From NCBI RefSeq assembly GCF_024029775.1, contig NZ_CP097122.1:423501-487500 (forward strand): a stretch of DNA of 64,000 nt, read 5' to 3'. The notes under the pieces are model-generated. The model was not told where the DNA came from. It saw nothing but the letters and a program-made list of their open reading frames with translations, and searched no databases. Positions 27,028 to 37,055 of this stretch are shown in pieces. Position numbers and translations under genes: made by a program. The first letter of the stretch is position 1. Each line of letters begins with the position of its first letter. The stretch comes from Fructobacillus americanaquae. Its GTDB lineage: Bacteria > Bacillota > Bacilli > Lactobacillales > Lactobacillaceae.

Positions 27028-27036
27028 ATTATAACA
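27028..27036 (-). promoter_or_regulatory. tsaE promoter, predicted leaderless
   Basis: Minus strand TGTTATAAT (27028-27036). Only seven bases separate its end from the tsaE ATG at 27020, so transcription should begin at or within a base of the start codon. Confidence 0.55.
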
Positions 27037-27162
27037 CTGTCATTTAGCTGAACACTGGGCACTTTGTTGGTTTTGTGTCCTGATTTTAAAAATTTCTTGT
27101 CAGTCCCCTAGTTGATAGGAGTACAATAAAAATAATCAAAAGAATTGAAAGGATTTTTACGA

Positions 27163-27873
27163 ATGTCAAAAACAACTTTATTTCAAGTTGGCACGATGCA
27201 GCTTCTTGCTAACGGCCTCTTAGACGGGACAATGTCCATCCACGACCTCCTGCAACACGGTGACTTTGGAATTGGTACTGGTCAGGGCCTCGATGGCGAA
27301 CTGATTATCTTAGATGGTCAAGCCTACCACACCTTGGTTTCTGGCAAATCTGAAACCCCAGATGAAAGCTTTAGTTCCCCATTTACAGCTGCTCACCATG
27401 GTGATTTTCAAGATTTTGGAACAGCGGAAAGTGCTGATTTGGAAGTCGTTTTGCAAAATGCCATCGACAAATTACAGGCGCAAAATCAGTTTGCAGCTTT
27501 CTTGGTCGAAGGTGAATTTGAAACAATGACGACTCGCTCAGCTGCTGGTAGCCAGAAGCCATATCCGTCCCTAACCGAAGCCGCTGAAAAGCAACAGGTT
27601 TTCCATGGTTCAAAGGTCTCGGGTCGACTTCTTTCCTACTATGCTCCGGCCATCTATCAAGGCGTGACCGTAGCTGGATTCCATTCCCACTTCCTTTCTA
27701 ACGACCACGACCTTGCTGGCCATGTTTTAACCGGAAAAGTTTTGTCAGCCACCGTTAAGGTCCAAAAATTCGATACTATCGAACAGGTCTTACCAACTGA
27801 AAACCCTGATTTTAAGGCCGCTGATTTAACTGACTTGACCATGGTTCACAAAGCCATCGAAGCAGCTGAATAA
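27163..27873 (+). CDS. budA: Alpha-acetolactate decarboxylase
   Basis: Converts alpha-acetolactate to acetoin, lowering pyruvate-derived acid and limiting diacetyl. It has 236 residues from the ATG at 27163 (MSKTTLFQVGT), which has AAAGGA upstream; the longer frame starts with TTG. The zinc site HSHF occurs in VAGFHSHFLSNDHDLAGH, and the QGLDGELIILDG strand pair is typical. Often called aldC in lactic acid bacteria. No acetolactate synthase lies next to it. Confidence 0.93.
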   Translation: MSKTTLFQVGTMQLLANGLLDGTMSIHDLLQHGDFGIGTGQGLDGELIILDGQAYHTLVSGKSETPDESFSSPFTAAHHGDFQDFGTAESADLEVVLQNAIDKLQAQNQFAAFLVEGEFETMTTRSAAGSQKPYPSLTEAAEKQQVFHGSKVSGRLLSYYAPAIYQGVTVAGFHSHFLSNDHDLAGHVLTGKVLSATVKVQKFDTIEQVLPTENPDFKAADLTDLTMVHKAIEAAE

Positions 27874-27899
27874 GTTCCCTAAAAGACATGTAAATCAAT

Positions 27900-27933
27900 A
27901 AAAAAGCAGTTGCCGTGGCAACTGCTTTTTTTA
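27900..27933. terminator. Bidirectional terminator between aldC and queA
   Basis: Perfect stem AAAAAAGCAGTTGCC/GGCAACTGCTTTTTT with a GT loop, shared by the convergent genes. Confidence 0.92.
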
Positions 27934-27936
27934 TTT

Positions 27937-28998
27937 TTACTTATGAATAAACATCGCATCCCCAAAGGAGAAGAAGCGATATTGAGCCTCAACTGCATGA
28001 CGATATGCATTCAAAATGTTCTCCCGACCAGTAAAAGCTGCAACCAACATCACCAACGTCGACTTTGGCAAATGGAAGTTCGTGATAAAGGCATCAACAA
28101 CCCGCCACTGATAACCAGGTTTAATAAAGATCTCCGTCCAACCAGAATCAGCCTGAAGTTGACCATCAAATTTTGAACCAATCGTTTCCAACGTTCGAAT
28201 TGACGTCGTCCCGGTAGCAACGATCCGCCCACCCTGCTTGCGAACCTTATTCAACGTGGCTGCTGCTTCAGCGCTCAATTGATAAAATTCAGAATGCATC
28301 TGATGGTCTTCAATATTTTCCTCTTCCACTGGTCGGAAGGTTCCCAAACCAACGTGCAAGGTCAATTCCACTAATTCAACGCCCTTTGCAGCAACCTTTT
28401 GCAGCAATTCTGGTGTCCAGTGCAGGCCGGCAGTGGGGGCCGCAGCCGAGCCATCAACCTTGGAGTAAACAGTTTGATAGCGCTCTTGGTCTGCCAATTT
28501 TTCCTTAATGTAGGGTGGCAAGGGCATTTCCCCCAACTCGTTCAAACGTTCCATAAAAATGCCAGCATAGGAAAACTCAACATAGCGACCACCATGTTCC
28601 AATTCGCCAACAATCGTCGCCGTCATCACGGGATTTTCTGGATCATCACCAAAAACGATCGTTGAACCAATTGGTGATTTTTTAGCTGGTTTGACCAAAG
28701 TTTCCCAGACATCTCCATGGTCTTGACGCAATAATAGGACTTCAGCATGGCCACCTGTTTCTGGGCGAATCCCATGTAACCGGGCTGGCAAAACTCGTGA
28801 ATTATTCATCACTAAAGCATCGCCTGGGTTCAAATAGTCCAAAATGTCATAAAAATGTCGGTCCTCATAGGCCCCCGTTTTTGCATTCAACACTAAGAGC
28901 CGGGAAGTATCGCGTTGTTTTAATGGTGTTTGCGCAATTAATTCTTGGGGCAAGTCGTAGTCAAAATCTGATAATTGATAGTGCTTTTCTTCTGTCAT
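27937..28998 (-). CDS. queA: S-adenosylmethionine:tRNA ribosyltransferase-isomerase
   Basis: Makes epoxyqueuosine at the wobble base of GUN tRNAs by transfer and isomerisation of the ribosyl part of SAM. It has 353 residues. Family blocks are [49 protein letters not shown] and [14 protein letters not shown]. It lies downstream of ruvB as in many Firmicutes. A hairpin (ATCAGCC/GGCTGAT) at 29027-29044 sits in the 108-bp gap but has no T run. Confidence 0.95.
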   Translation of the reverse strand: MTEEKHYQLSDFDYDLPQELIAQTPLKQRDTSRLLVLNAKTGAYEDRHFYDILDYLNPGDALVMNNSRVLPARLHGIRPETGGHAEVLLLRQDHGDVWETLVKPAKKSPIGSTIVFGDDPENPVMTATIVGELEHGGRYVEFSYAGIFMERLNELGEMPLPPYIKEKLADQERYQTVYSKVDGSAAAPTAGLHWTPELLQKVAAKGVELVELTLHVGLGTFRPVEEENIEDHQMHSEFYQLSAEAAATLNKVRKQGGRIVATGTTSIRTLETIGSKFDGQLQADSGWTEIFIKPGYQWRVVDAFITNFHLPKSTLVMLVAAFTGRENILNAYRHAVEAQYRFFSFGDAMFIHK

Positions 28999-29106
28999 AA
29001 ATCTCTTTTAAATTCTTTTATTCATCAGCCAGCAGGCTGATAGCGTTCATACTTTTGAGCAAAATATACTCTGGTCCAAAGACTTGGCCGATCAAAGACG
29101 AGCAAA

Positions 29107-30186
29107 TCAGTCTTTTGGTTGGGGCATCGGCCGACCCAGATGCTGGTAGGCTGCTTTTGTCACTACCCGGCCTCTTGGAGTTCGACGAATAAAGCCCAAC
29201 TGCAAGAGGTACGGCTCAACCATCGACTCCAAAGTATCGGCTTCTTCGCCAATATTAGCAGCAATGGTTGAAAGGCCCACTGGCCCACCATGATAGAAAT
29301 CCATCATCGCATTTAGTAACTTGTGGTCTGTATCATCGAGGCCTTTTTGATCAACCCGTAGCTTATCTAGAGCTGTTTCCACCAAGTCCGTATCAATTGC
29401 TTCTTTTCCAGCAACCTGAGCAAAGTCCCGCACCCGCTTCAACAACCGATTGGCAATTCGCGGTGTTCCTCGTGACCGCGAGGCGACGGCATAGGCACCT
29501 TCCTTGGTGATTGGTGCCTCGAAGATATCAGCCGTCCGAACTACAATTTGCTGCAAATCTTCAGGTTGATAATATTCGAGCGAATTAATAATCCCAAAGC
29601 GATCACGCAAAGGCTTGGAAAGCATCCCAGGCCGAGTCGTTGCACCGACTAAGGTAAACGGTGGTAAAGGAAAATGAACGGCTCTAGCAGTCGGTCCCTG
29701 GCCCACCATGATATCAATAAAGTAATCTTCCATGGCAGAATACAGCATTTCCTCAATCGTCGTTGGCAGGCGGTGGATTTCATCAATAAAAAGCACATCC
29801 CCCGGCTCGAGCCCATTGAGCAAGGCAACCAAATCGCCACCTTTTTCAATCGCCGGCCCAGAGGCTGTCTTCAGATGCACGCCCAATTCATTGGCAATAA
29901 TCATTGCCAAGGTCGTCTTGCCTAATCCTGGCGGTCCAAAGAGTAGAACATGGTCAAGGGCTTCTTCACGCATCTTGGCAGCTTGGAGGTAAACCGCCAA
30001 CTCCTCTTTTAATGACTTTTGACCAATGTATTCCCGTAGGTACTTGGGTCGTAAGGAGAGCTCATCTTGCTGGTCCCTGGCGTTTTCTGCCGCATCACGC
30101 AGCAATGCATCCGTCTCATTTTGGCCTTCAAACCAAGTATTAAATTGTGGGTTTTCATCACTCATATCATTACTATTATAGCGCAT
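29107..30186 (-). CDS. ruvB: Holliday junction branch-migration helicase RuvB
   Basis: AAA+ motor that drives branch migration with RuvA. It has 359 residues from the ATG at 30186, which has a strong AGGAGG; an in-frame ATG at 30165 has none. Walker A is GPPGLGKTT, Walker B is LFIDEIHR, sensor 1 is GATTRPGML, and the C-terminal winged helix ends in [10 protein letters not shown]. No ruvA adjoins it in this window. Confidence 0.96.
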   Translation of the reverse strand: MRYNSNDMSDENPQFNTWFEGQNETDALLRDAAENARDQQDELSLRPKYLREYIGQKSLKEELAVYLQAAKMREEALDHVLLFGPPGLGKTTLAMIIANELGVHLKTASGPAIEKGGDLVALLNGLEPGDVLFIDEIHRLPTTIEEMLYSAMEDYFIDIMVGQGPTARAVHFPLPPFTLVGATTRPGMLSKPLRDRFGIINSLEYYQPEDLQQIVVRTADIFEAPITKEGAYAVASRSRGTPRIANRLLKRVRDFAQVAGKEAIDTDLVETALDKLRVDQKGLDDTDHKLLNAMMDFYHGGPVGLSTIAANIGEEADTLESMVEPYLLQLGFIRRTPRGRVVTKAAYQHLGRPMPQPKD

Positions 30187-30261
30187 TTGCTCGCCTCCTT
30201 TCCTACTTGCTTAGCAAAATAAAAGACGGCCAATTCTGGTCGCCTTCTCAAAGCAAAGATC

Positions 30262-30867
30262 TTACTGCTTTAGCCAAGCCGGTAACGCCTTGACTAACTT
30301 TTCTAGAGCCCGACCTCGGTGTGAAATCAGGTTCTTCTCAGCCACCGTTAATTGGGCAAAAGTCTTCTGTAGTGGTTCGTAATAAAAAATCGGATCGTAA
30401 CCAAATTTGTTGTCGCCAATTTCTGTCTCCGTGATTTGCCCATCGACATGGCCACTAACAACTAAAGGTTCTTTACCAGTACCAATCAGTTCGAGTACGG
30501 TCGTGAATTGTGCTTGACGTTCCTGCCCGCCTTTTCCAGCTAACTTAGCCAAAACTTTAGCATTATTTGCATCATCATCGTGGTCACCCGCATAGCGAGC
30601 CGAATAAACCCCTGGTTCGCCTTTTAAGGCTGCAACCGTTAACCCAGAGTCATCGGCCATGATATAGTCATCTGGATAGACAATCGCAAGAGCAGTCGTC
30701 TTTTTATGAACGTTTTCTGCAAAAGTTTTGCCATCTTCAATAATTTCAGGAACCTCATCCAAGTCCTCTAAAGATAAAATATCCCAGTCCAAATCCAGCT
30801 TGGCCAAGGCCTCCTTTATTTCTTGAACCTTATGGGCGTTGCCAGTTGCGATAATTAAGCGCGTCAT
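30262..30867 (-). CDS. rdgB: XTP/dITP diphosphatase
   Basis: House-cleaning enzyme that hydrolyses non-canonical purine triphosphates. It has 201 residues. Signatures: IIATGNAHKVQEI at the N-terminus, MADDSGLTVAAL and GVYSARYAG in the middle, and SHRGRALEKL at the end. It follows murI by 78 bases, the common murI-rdgB pair. Confidence 0.95.
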   Translation of the reverse strand: MTRLIIATGNAHKVQEIKEALAKLDLDWDILSLEDLDEVPEIIEDGKTFAENVHKKTTALAIVYPDDYIMADDSGLTVAALKGEPGVYSARYAGDHDDDANNAKVLAKLAGKGGQERQAQFTTVLELIGTGKEPLVVSGHVDGQITETEIGDNKFGYDPIFYYEPLQKTFAQLTVAEKNLISHRGRALEKLVKALPAWLKQ

Positions 30868-30945
30868 CTTTGCTCCTTCTTTGACAAAATCAAGGTCATT
30901 TTTTCTAACAGATGGTCATCTGTTTGCTGGTTACTAATGCTGCAA

Positions 30946-31779
30946 TCAGTCCGTTGCTGGTAGATTCAGGTGGGTAAAATGCCAATCGTGTTTTGAACCC
31001 AACCATTGCTCGGCTATAGTTAAAAAAGTTGAAACCGGACCCGTTGTATATAGTTGGTATTGCTTGTTTTCTGGCCGAGCGGCCGGGTCGCTATCAGCCA
31101 CCAAGTCCTGTTCTTTCAGAAGAACCGCTAATTTTTGCGCTGTGGCGACACCAGGATCAACCAGCGTTACCTCTGGTAGGGCCTGCTGAATGACATCAGC
31201 CAATAGCGGAAAGTGCGTGCAGCCAAGCACCAACGTGTCGATACCAGCCTCTTTGAGGGGCTGCAAATGTTCTTTAACAATTTCAGCTACCTCAGCATCT
31301 TGATAGCGGTTTTGTTCAACAAATTGGACAAAATCAGGCTCCGCCTGTGCAAAAACCTGACTACCCGGCGCCGCTGACTGAATTTCGGCCTGGTACTGAC
31401 CTGAATCAACGGTTCCTTCAGTCGCAATCACACCAATTTTCTTCGTTTTGCTTGACAAAACGGCCGACTGGACACCAGAATCAATCACACCAATGACAGG
31501 AATGGTCAAGTCTTCTTGTAAGCCGGGCAAGGCGCAAGCAGTTGCTGTATTGCAGGCAATCACCAGCGCCTTAATGTCATGGGTTTCAAGCAAATAGTCA
31601 GCAATTTGTCTAGTAAAATCAGCGACTTCCTCTGATTCACGAGGACCGTAAGGCATTCTGGCTGTGTCGCCAACATAAACGATAGCTTCTGCTGGCATGG
31701 ATTGGACGGCAGCCTTTAAGACCGTTAAGCCGCCAACGCCAGAATCCATCATGCCAATTTTTTTTGTATTTTTCTTCAT
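30946..31779 (-). CDS. murI: Glutamate racemase
   Basis: Makes D-glutamate for peptidoglycan. It has 277 residues. The N-terminal MDSGVGGLTVL block and the two catalytic cysteines in ACNTATAC and GCTHFPLL are present. It is first in murI-rdgB and divergent from the YslB-like gene. Confidence 0.95.
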   Translation of the reverse strand: MKKNTKKIGMMDSGVGGLTVLKAAVQSMPAEAIVYVGDTARMPYGPRESEEVADFTRQIADYLLETHDIKALVIACNTATACALPGLQEDLTIPVIGVIDSGVQSAVLSSKTKKIGVIATEGTVDSGQYQAEIQSAAPGSQVFAQAEPDFVQFVEQNRYQDAEVAEIVKEHLQPLKEAGIDTLVLGCTHFPLLADVIQQALPEVTLVDPGVATAQKLAVLLKEQDLVADSDPAARPENKQYQLYTTGPVSTFLTIAEQWLGSKHDWHFTHLNLPATD

Positions 31780-31843
31780 AATAATCCTATTATCTTCCCT
31801 TCAAAACAAATTGCAAGCCTTTGCCCCCGTTTAATCTGTCTTT

Positions 31844-31852
31844 TGCTATAAT
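31844..31852 (+). promoter_or_regulatory. Promoter of the YslB-like gene, extended -10
   Basis: TGCTATAAT about 25 bases before the start codon; no clear -35. Confidence 0.5.
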
Positions 31853-31876
31853 AACGGAAGAAAGGAATCTTTACTT

Positions 31877-32746
31877 ATGTCAAATGCTCATTCTCAATCA
31901 AATAACGGTACAAATCAGACTGTTAGCGCTTTTGCTCCACTGCTCTTACGTGATGCCCTTTTGGCTAATATCTTAACCGATGATTATGCCAACATTACCT
32001 ATTGGGCTGGTAAAGAGTTGGCCCGACAGTTTCCCGTGGAAACAAGTGCTGATTTACCAGCCTTCTTTGAAAAGGCCGCTTTTGGCGATTTAACAATCAA
32101 ATACCAAAGCGATGACCAACAGCAATGGCTTCTTTCTGGTACCATGGTTGAAGACCGGCTGGCAACGAACCACCAAGCTGATTTTTCATTGGAAACCGGC
32201 TTCTTAGCACAACAACTTGAACTGCAAGAAGAAGTTGTTGCGGAAGGCACCTTCCAGGTTTCTGCTCGACAACAGACAGTAACGGTAAGAATTTTAACTG
32301 ATATGTCTCATAAGATAAGCTCTTTAACCTCTTCGGAACAGGTTGCACTTCGTGACCGCTTCTTAGACAGAAGCGAAGAAATCGCCACTGAAGACATTGA
32401 TACCGCCGAAACAATCACCGTTGATCGCCAAAGCACACCCGATGATGAACCAGCAATCCAAATCGGTGAAGTTGATCAGGCCGCATCAGAAGCCCCCGTT
32501 GAGGTCGAGCCAGCAGCATCTGCAGCATCCATTCAGTTAAAGCCAACGACATCGGTCGCTGCAGTGGCGACTGATTCAGTAGTATCCACAGCTCCGATTG
32601 AAATCACAGAACCAACGAGCGAACCAACCGACAGCCAGGTAGCCAATACACTTTCGGTCGAGCAGTCGATTACCAATTCATTATTGGCTTTTAGTCAAGA
32701 GCGACGCCAAAAGCTTAGCCAAAAAGATGATTCAAGCTTGAACTAA
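31877..32746 (+). CDS. YslB/DUF2507-like protein with long acidic low-complexity tail
   Basis: A 289-residue protein. The first 160 residues follow the YslB family (SAFAPLLLRDALLANIL, ITYWAGKELARQFPV, LETGFLAQQLELQ), a small cytoplasmic fold of unknown function. The remaining 130 residues are unusual: rich in Ala, Glu, Pro, Thr and Ser, almost free of Lys and Arg until the end, and likely disordered. Repeated pieces such as APVEVEPAAS and APIEITEPTS are visible. Ordinary YslB is about 150 residues. It sits divergently beside murI, as is common. Confidence 0.75.
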   Translation: MSNAHSQSNNGTNQTVSAFAPLLLRDALLANILTDDYANITYWAGKELARQFPVETSADLPAFFEKAAFGDLTIKYQSDDQQQWLLSGTMVEDRLATNHQADFSLETGFLAQQLELQEEVVAEGTFQVSARQQTVTVRILTDMSHKISSLTSSEQVALRDRFLDRSEEIATEDIDTAETITVDRQSTPDDEPAIQIGEVDQAASEAPVEVEPAASAASIQLKPTTSVAAVATDSVVSTAPIEITEPTSEPTDSQVANTLSVEQSITNSLLAFSQERRQKLSQKDDSSLN

Positions 32747-32769
32747 TAAACCATTAACAAAAACAAAGA

Positions 32770-32814
32770 AAAGAACAGCAGCCCCAACAATTTTACGGGT
32801 TGCTGTTCTTTTTA
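32770..32814. terminator. Bidirectional terminator
   Basis: AAGAACAGCA-CCC pairs with GGG-TGCTGTTCTT around a loop of about 11 bases, with A and T runs at the ends. Shared by the YslB-like gene and the helicase gene. Confidence 0.9.
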
Positions 32815-32835
32815 GTAAGCCAAAGCTAGTTAACC

Positions 32836-34194
32836 TTAGCCTTCCTTATTTTGACGACGCGTATTCCGGCGATCTTGACGAAGTTCGATTCGACGATCCA
32901 TTTGACGCTTACGCTTAATCTTATTCTTAATTTGACGCTTATAGCCAGGCTTGATGTTCTTCTTCTTTTTCTTGACCATCCCAACCATTTCAGGGTCCAA
33001 CTTATTAGTTGTTGCATGGCGCTGTGTCCGGGCCTTTCGATCCTTGACCGCCACAACTTCATCCCCACGAATCTGCTTATGAGCAAACTCGATACCGATT
33101 TTTTCCAACTCGGCAATGCGGTCTTCTTCATCAGGTCCATAAAGGGTCACAGCCGTTCCAGCCAGCCCATTTCGTCCCGTTCGACCAACACGGTGAACGA
33201 AGAATTCTAATTCGTCTGGCACACCATCATTAATGACATGCGAAACCCCTTCAATATCAATCCCACGAGCAGCTAAATCAGTCGCAACGACATATTGGTA
33301 ATCCAGGTGCAAGACACCCTTCATCGTTCGCCTTCGCTCACGTGGTGGAATATCGCCATGAATTTCGGCAACTTTGAGACCTCGGCCACGCAAATGTGCT
33401 GCTAATTCCTTAGCTCGTTCCTTCGTATTGGCGAAAATCAACGCCAAATAAGGATTGAAAATCGTCAGCAACTTATCGATAACCTCTTCCTTGTCCTTGG
33501 ACTTAGTTGGCACCAACCAGTTGTCGATGGTATCGGCAATCGTCGCTTCCGTTGGAATTGTTTGGAAATCCGGATTGTCCAAATACTTCTTTAAGAACGG
33601 CTTCAACTTTTCTGGCATTGTTGCTGAAAAGACCAACGTTTGCAGGTCTTTTGGCATCGCACCGGCCAAGAAATCAACTTCGTTTAAGAAGCCCATATCA
33701 AGTGTCATATCCGCTTCATCGACAACCAAAGTCCGCACCTGGTTAACAACCAAGGCCCCACTTTGAACCAAATCCTTTAACCGTCCTGGCGTTCCAACGA
33801 CAATTTGCGCTTGGTGCTTTTCTAACTGGCGAACTTGGCGGGCCTTATCCGTCCCACCAACATATTCGGCAATAGAAACCTTCACCAATTCCATCTTTTC
33901 CGCAAATTCACGGGCAGCCTTTGCAATCTGAGCAGCCAATTCCCGTGATGGTGTCGTAATCACCACCTGGGTTTGATTCAATTCTGGTTGCAAGGCGTTA
34001 AAAATGGGTACCAAGAAAGTATGCGTCTTCCCAGACCCCGTCTGTGACTGACCAACAACATCCCCACCACGCAGGATTGTTGGAATCAAGCGCGCCTGGA
34101 TAGGCGTTGGCTGGTCAAAACCAATCGCCTTTAAAGCCGAAAGGACTTCCGGCTTTAAATTGTATTCACCAAATTGTTGGTTTGTGTTTTTCAT
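32836..34194 (-). CDS. DEAD-box RNA helicase (CshB-like)
   Basis: ATP-dependent RNA helicase of 452 residues. The Q motif (FDQPTPIQ), Walker A (SQTGSGKT), PTREL-like TPSRELAA, VDEAD and SAT are in the first RecA lobe; VATDLAARGIDIEG and HRVGRTGR in the second. The last 60 residues are extremely basic (runs of Lys and Arg), as in cold-shock helicases that act on ribosome precursors. Located next to nrnA, an arrangement seen for cshB-type genes. Confidence 0.92.
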   Translation of the reverse strand: MKNTNQQFGEYNLKPEVLSALKAIGFDQPTPIQARLIPTILRGGDVVGQSQTGSGKTHTFLVPIFNALQPELNQTQVVITTPSRELAAQIAKAAREFAEKMELVKVSIAEYVGGTDKARQVRQLEKHQAQIVVGTPGRLKDLVQSGALVVNQVRTLVVDEADMTLDMGFLNEVDFLAGAMPKDLQTLVFSATMPEKLKPFLKKYLDNPDFQTIPTEATIADTIDNWLVPTKSKDKEEVIDKLLTIFNPYLALIFANTKERAKELAAHLRGRGLKVAEIHGDIPPRERRRTMKGVLHLDYQYVVATDLAARGIDIEGVSHVINDGVPDELEFFVHRVGRTGRNGLAGTAVTLYGPDEEDRIAELEKIGIEFAHKQIRGDEVVAVKDRKARTQRHATTNKLDPEMVGMVKKKKKNIKPGYKRQIKNKIKRKRQMDRRIELRQDRRNTRRQNKEG

Positions 34195-34219
34195 GTAAAA
34201 TCCTTTAAATTTAATCGGC

Positions 34220-35179
34220 TTAGTCTGCCTTTAAAACGCTATCAACTCGGTCAATCACCTTTTGAATATCCGCTTCATTATAAGCCCAGGCACCTGCAGC
34301 CATGGGATGTCCCCCACCATCAAAGTCTTGGGCAATGGTATTAATGATAACTGACCGAGAACGCAAGCGAACCCGGTAATCACCATTTTCTTGTTCTTCA
34401 AAGATGGCCCAGGCCTTCACCTTGTCAATCCGTGACGGAATGGAAACGACAAAAGAAGTCCCTGCATTACCAAGGTCAAAGCTATCAATCACATCCCGCT
34501 TTAGAATGACGTAGCCAAAGCCAGATGGTAACAAGTTAATATGTTGCATCACATAACCCGAAAACTTCACAGCATTTTCTGATAAAGTCGTCATTGCGTT
34601 ATAAATTTTTTGATAGTCAAAGCCGTAGGTAATCAACTCACCGGCCACATCAAAGGTTTCTTGATCTAATGAATACATAAAGCGGCCGGTATCACCGATA
34701 ATGCCGATATAAAGGTACCGAGCGGCCTTTTTTGTCATCTTCAAACCCTTGTCAGCCAAAGCTTGATAGAATTGATAAATTAGAACAGAGGTCGCTGAGG
34801 CTCCGTCTTCAACCCACTGCCAATCACCGTAAGGTTCCACATTGGGATGGTGATCGATTTTGACAATTTCCAATCCATTGCGCCAACGTTGGTCATCGAT
34901 ACGGGGGTCATTGGCGGTATCACAAACAATTACCAAAGCCTTCTTGTAAGCTGAATCAGGAATTTCATCAGCTAAAGGCTGACCATCCCCAATCCAAGCT
35001 AAACCAGGAATTTCTTTTCCAACGGCATAAATCTTTTTTTCAGGAAACGAAGCCTGCAAAATCGCTTGCAAGCCCAATTGTGATCCATAAGCATCCGGAT
35101 CAGGTCGTTGGTGCCGATGAATAATAATAGTATCGTAACGTTTAATTTGTTCTAAAATATCTTCGTGAATTTTGGCCAT
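34220..35179 (-). CDS. nrnA: DHH phosphoesterase, oligoribonuclease NrnA
   Basis: Bifunctional nanoRNase and pAp phosphatase. It has 319 residues. DHH-domain motifs: HRHQRPDPDAYGS, CDTAND and IDHHPN. The DHHA1 domain ends with DGGGHPMAAGAW. It starts 40 bases upstream of the helicase, so the two RNA-metabolism genes probably form a unit. Confidence 0.93.
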   Translation of the reverse strand: MAKIHEDILEQIKRYDTIIIHRHQRPDPDAYGSQLGLQAILQASFPEKKIYAVGKEIPGLAWIGDGQPLADEIPDSAYKKALVIVCDTANDPRIDDQRWRNGLEIVKIDHHPNVEPYGDWQWVEDGASATSVLIYQFYQALADKGLKMTKKAARYLYIGIIGDTGRFMYSLDQETFDVAGELITYGFDYQKIYNAMTTLSENAVKFSGYVMQHINLLPSGFGYVILKRDVIDSFDLGNAGTSFVVSIPSRIDKVKAWAIFEEQENGDYRVRLRSRSVIINTIAQDFDGGGHPMAAGAWAYNEADIQKVIDRVDSVLKAD

Positions 35180-35278
35180 ATGCGCCCTTTCAACTCTTAT
35201 TACTATCCTTTATTATACCGTAAATGTGAAATTCATTGTCAGGCATTTCAAATCAGCATAACTGACTGATTTGACCAA

Positions 35279-36370
35279 TTAATCATCAAAAAGCGATAAC
35301 GATTGAAAGGATTGTGGGCTGACATTGGAAAAAGTTAGCCCCAGCAAGCGAATGGCAAAGTCATCTGGATAAAGGTCATCAAAGATTGATTGTGCCTTTC
35401 TTGCCAAGAAATCAGGATCAAGCTGAAACGGATTTGCCTGTGTAATCGACCTGGTCAGCGTCTTAAAATCATCATCACGGACCTTAATATTCAATGTTCG
35501 ACCAACCAAGTGTTTAGCCTCCATGTTCGTCACAACCTTTGTGGCCAAGCCCTTAAAGGTCGCCAAAACAGCCGAACGGTCATGAAGCGGAAATTCAAAC
35601 GTCCCCTCTTTTCCGACCGATTGCCGAATTCGATGGTCCTTTACCTGACCAAAGTGCGTTGCCCGCGCTTGCCAATAAAGTTGGTCACCAAAGGAACCAA
35701 AGTGTACCCGTAATTCGTCTTGACTCAAGGCCCGTAAATCTGCGCCCGTTTTAATTCCTAATTTTGCAAACTTTTCCTGTGCTTTCTGACCAACACCACG
35801 AAAGTCCTTAATAGGTAAGGCCGCCACGAAGTCCATTGCGACATCAGCACCAATGACCGTGACCCCATTCGGTTTGTGGTGCTCGGAACCAAGTTTGGCT
35901 AATACTTTATTATAGGAAACCCCGACCGAACACGTTAGCTTCGTTTCCTGCCAAATTCTATGCCTTAACTCGGCGGCCAATGTTGCGCTCGCCATTGGGC
36001 TTTGACTAACGTCTAAGTATGCTTCATCCAGTGCGACTGGTTCCACCTTATCAGTGAATTCGGCAAAAACTTCATGAATTTGAGCTGACACTGACCGGTA
36101 CTTATCAAAATCAGGAGCAACGAAAACGGCATTAGGACAAAGTCGCTTTGCTTCAGTTGACCCCATGGCTGAATGAACGCCGGCCTTTCTGGCAATGTAG
36201 TTGGCGGTTGCCACGACCCCATGACCGTGATGTAAATCAGGATCACGACCGATGATTAGCGGCACCTTCTTTAAAGCAGGGTTGTCACGCATTTCAACTT
36301 GAGCATAAAAAGCATCCAAATCGACATGCAAAATTTTTCGGTCATCAACCGCTTGCAAAAATTCAGCCAT
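35279..36370 (-). CDS. dinB: DNA polymerase IV
   Basis: Y-family translesion polymerase, 363 residues from the ATG at 36370 (MAEFLQAVDDRKILHVD), preceded by GAGGGGGGA. An upstream extension in frame reads through the rplS terminator and is not coding. Catalytic acids are in DLDAFYAQVE and DEAYLD. The C-terminal little-finger domain and a QSLSLF-like clamp-binding end (QSLSLFDD) are present. No SOS box was seen in its short leader. Confidence 0.95.
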   Translation of the reverse strand: MAEFLQAVDDRKILHVDLDAFYAQVEMRDNPALKKVPLIIGRDPDLHHGHGVVATANYIARKAGVHSAMGSTEAKRLCPNAVFVAPDFDKYRSVSAQIHEVFAEFTDKVEPVALDEAYLDVSQSPMASATLAAELRHRIWQETKLTCSVGVSYNKVLAKLGSEHHKPNGVTVIGADVAMDFVAALPIKDFRGVGQKAQEKFAKLGIKTGADLRALSQDELRVHFGSFGDQLYWQARATHFGQVKDHRIRQSVGKEGTFEFPLHDRSAVLATFKGLATKVVTNMEAKHLVGRTLNIKVRDDDFKTLTRSITQANPFQLDPDFLARKAQSIFDDLYPDDFAIRLLGLTFSNVSPQSFQSLSLFDD

Positions 36371-36406
36371 GCCAGTCCCCCCTCTTTTCAAAACTGATTT
36401 TTTTAA

Positions 36407-36437
36407 AAAGAAAAAGCCTCCACTATGTGGAAGCTTG
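36407..36437 (-). terminator. Terminator after rplS
   Basis: Minus strand AAGCTTCCAC pairs with GTGGAGGCTT (one wobble) around ATA, followed by a T run. It separates rplS from dinB. Confidence 0.88.
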
Positions 36438-36446
36438 TTGCCGTAA

Positions 36447-36809
36447 TCACTTAACGTCGAGACGACGTTCCTTGATACGAGCGGCCTTTCCTTGCAAGGC
36501 ACGCAAGTAGTACAACTTTGCGCGACGTACACGGCCCAAACGAGTTACTTCAATCTTGTCAACCCGTGGTGAGTGCAGTGGGAACGTACGTTCCACACCA
36601 ACACCAGAAGAAATCTTACGAACAGTATAAGTAGCCTGGATACCAGCACCCTTACGCTTAATAACAACCCCTTCAAAGAGCTGAACACGTTCGCGAGTTC
36701 CTTCAACAATTCGTGCGTGGACACGAACTGAATCACCAGCGCGGAATTCAGGAATATCTGTCCGCAATTGGGTTGAAGTCAACTTTTCTAAAATGTTATT
36801 TTGACGCAT
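36447..36809 (-). CDS. rplS: 50S ribosomal protein L19
   Basis: Ribosomal protein at the 30S-50S interface. It has 120 residues from the ATG at 36809 ([10 protein letters not shown]), because AGGAGA is correctly spaced for it and not for the ATG six bases earlier. Family blocks are [24 protein letters not shown] and [13 protein letters not shown]. It has its own strong promoter and terminator, separate from rimM/trmD. Confidence 0.97.
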   Translation of the reverse strand: MRQNNILEKLTSTQLRTDIPEFRAGDSVRVHARIVEGTRERVQLFEGVVIKRKGAGIQATYTVRKISSGVGVERTFPLHSPRVDKIEVTRLGRVRRAKLYYLRALQGKAARIKERRLDVK

Positions 36810-36896
36810 AGTCATTCTCCTAATCGCTAATCTTACACTCGTCCTTAGACTAACGCACAGCGGATTACCGTTAATTACGGCTTATAGCCAATAGTC

Positions 36897-36925
36897 AGTA
36901 TAACAAAAAGGAAGGACCCTGTAAA
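36897..36925 (-). promoter_or_regulatory. rplS promoter
   Basis: Minus strand TTTACA, 17-base spacer, TATACT, with TG one base before the -10. About 85 bases of leader precede the rplS start. Confidence 0.8.
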
Positions 36926-37055
36926 GGGTAATCAGAAAAATTACCCGAACATGGTTCCTCCTTGGCTGATAAAAACGAATCTAGTTCGATAATTGCGCTT
37001 AGATGAATAGAAGCTAACTTTATTTTTGTTTGCCAACTAAACGTCTTCAGTAAAA

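Noticed and set aside
29027..29044. Hairpin ATCAGCC/GGCTGAT between ruvB and queA as a terminator
   Set aside because: No T run follows on the minus strand, so it is not called a terminator; it may be an RNA-stability hairpin.
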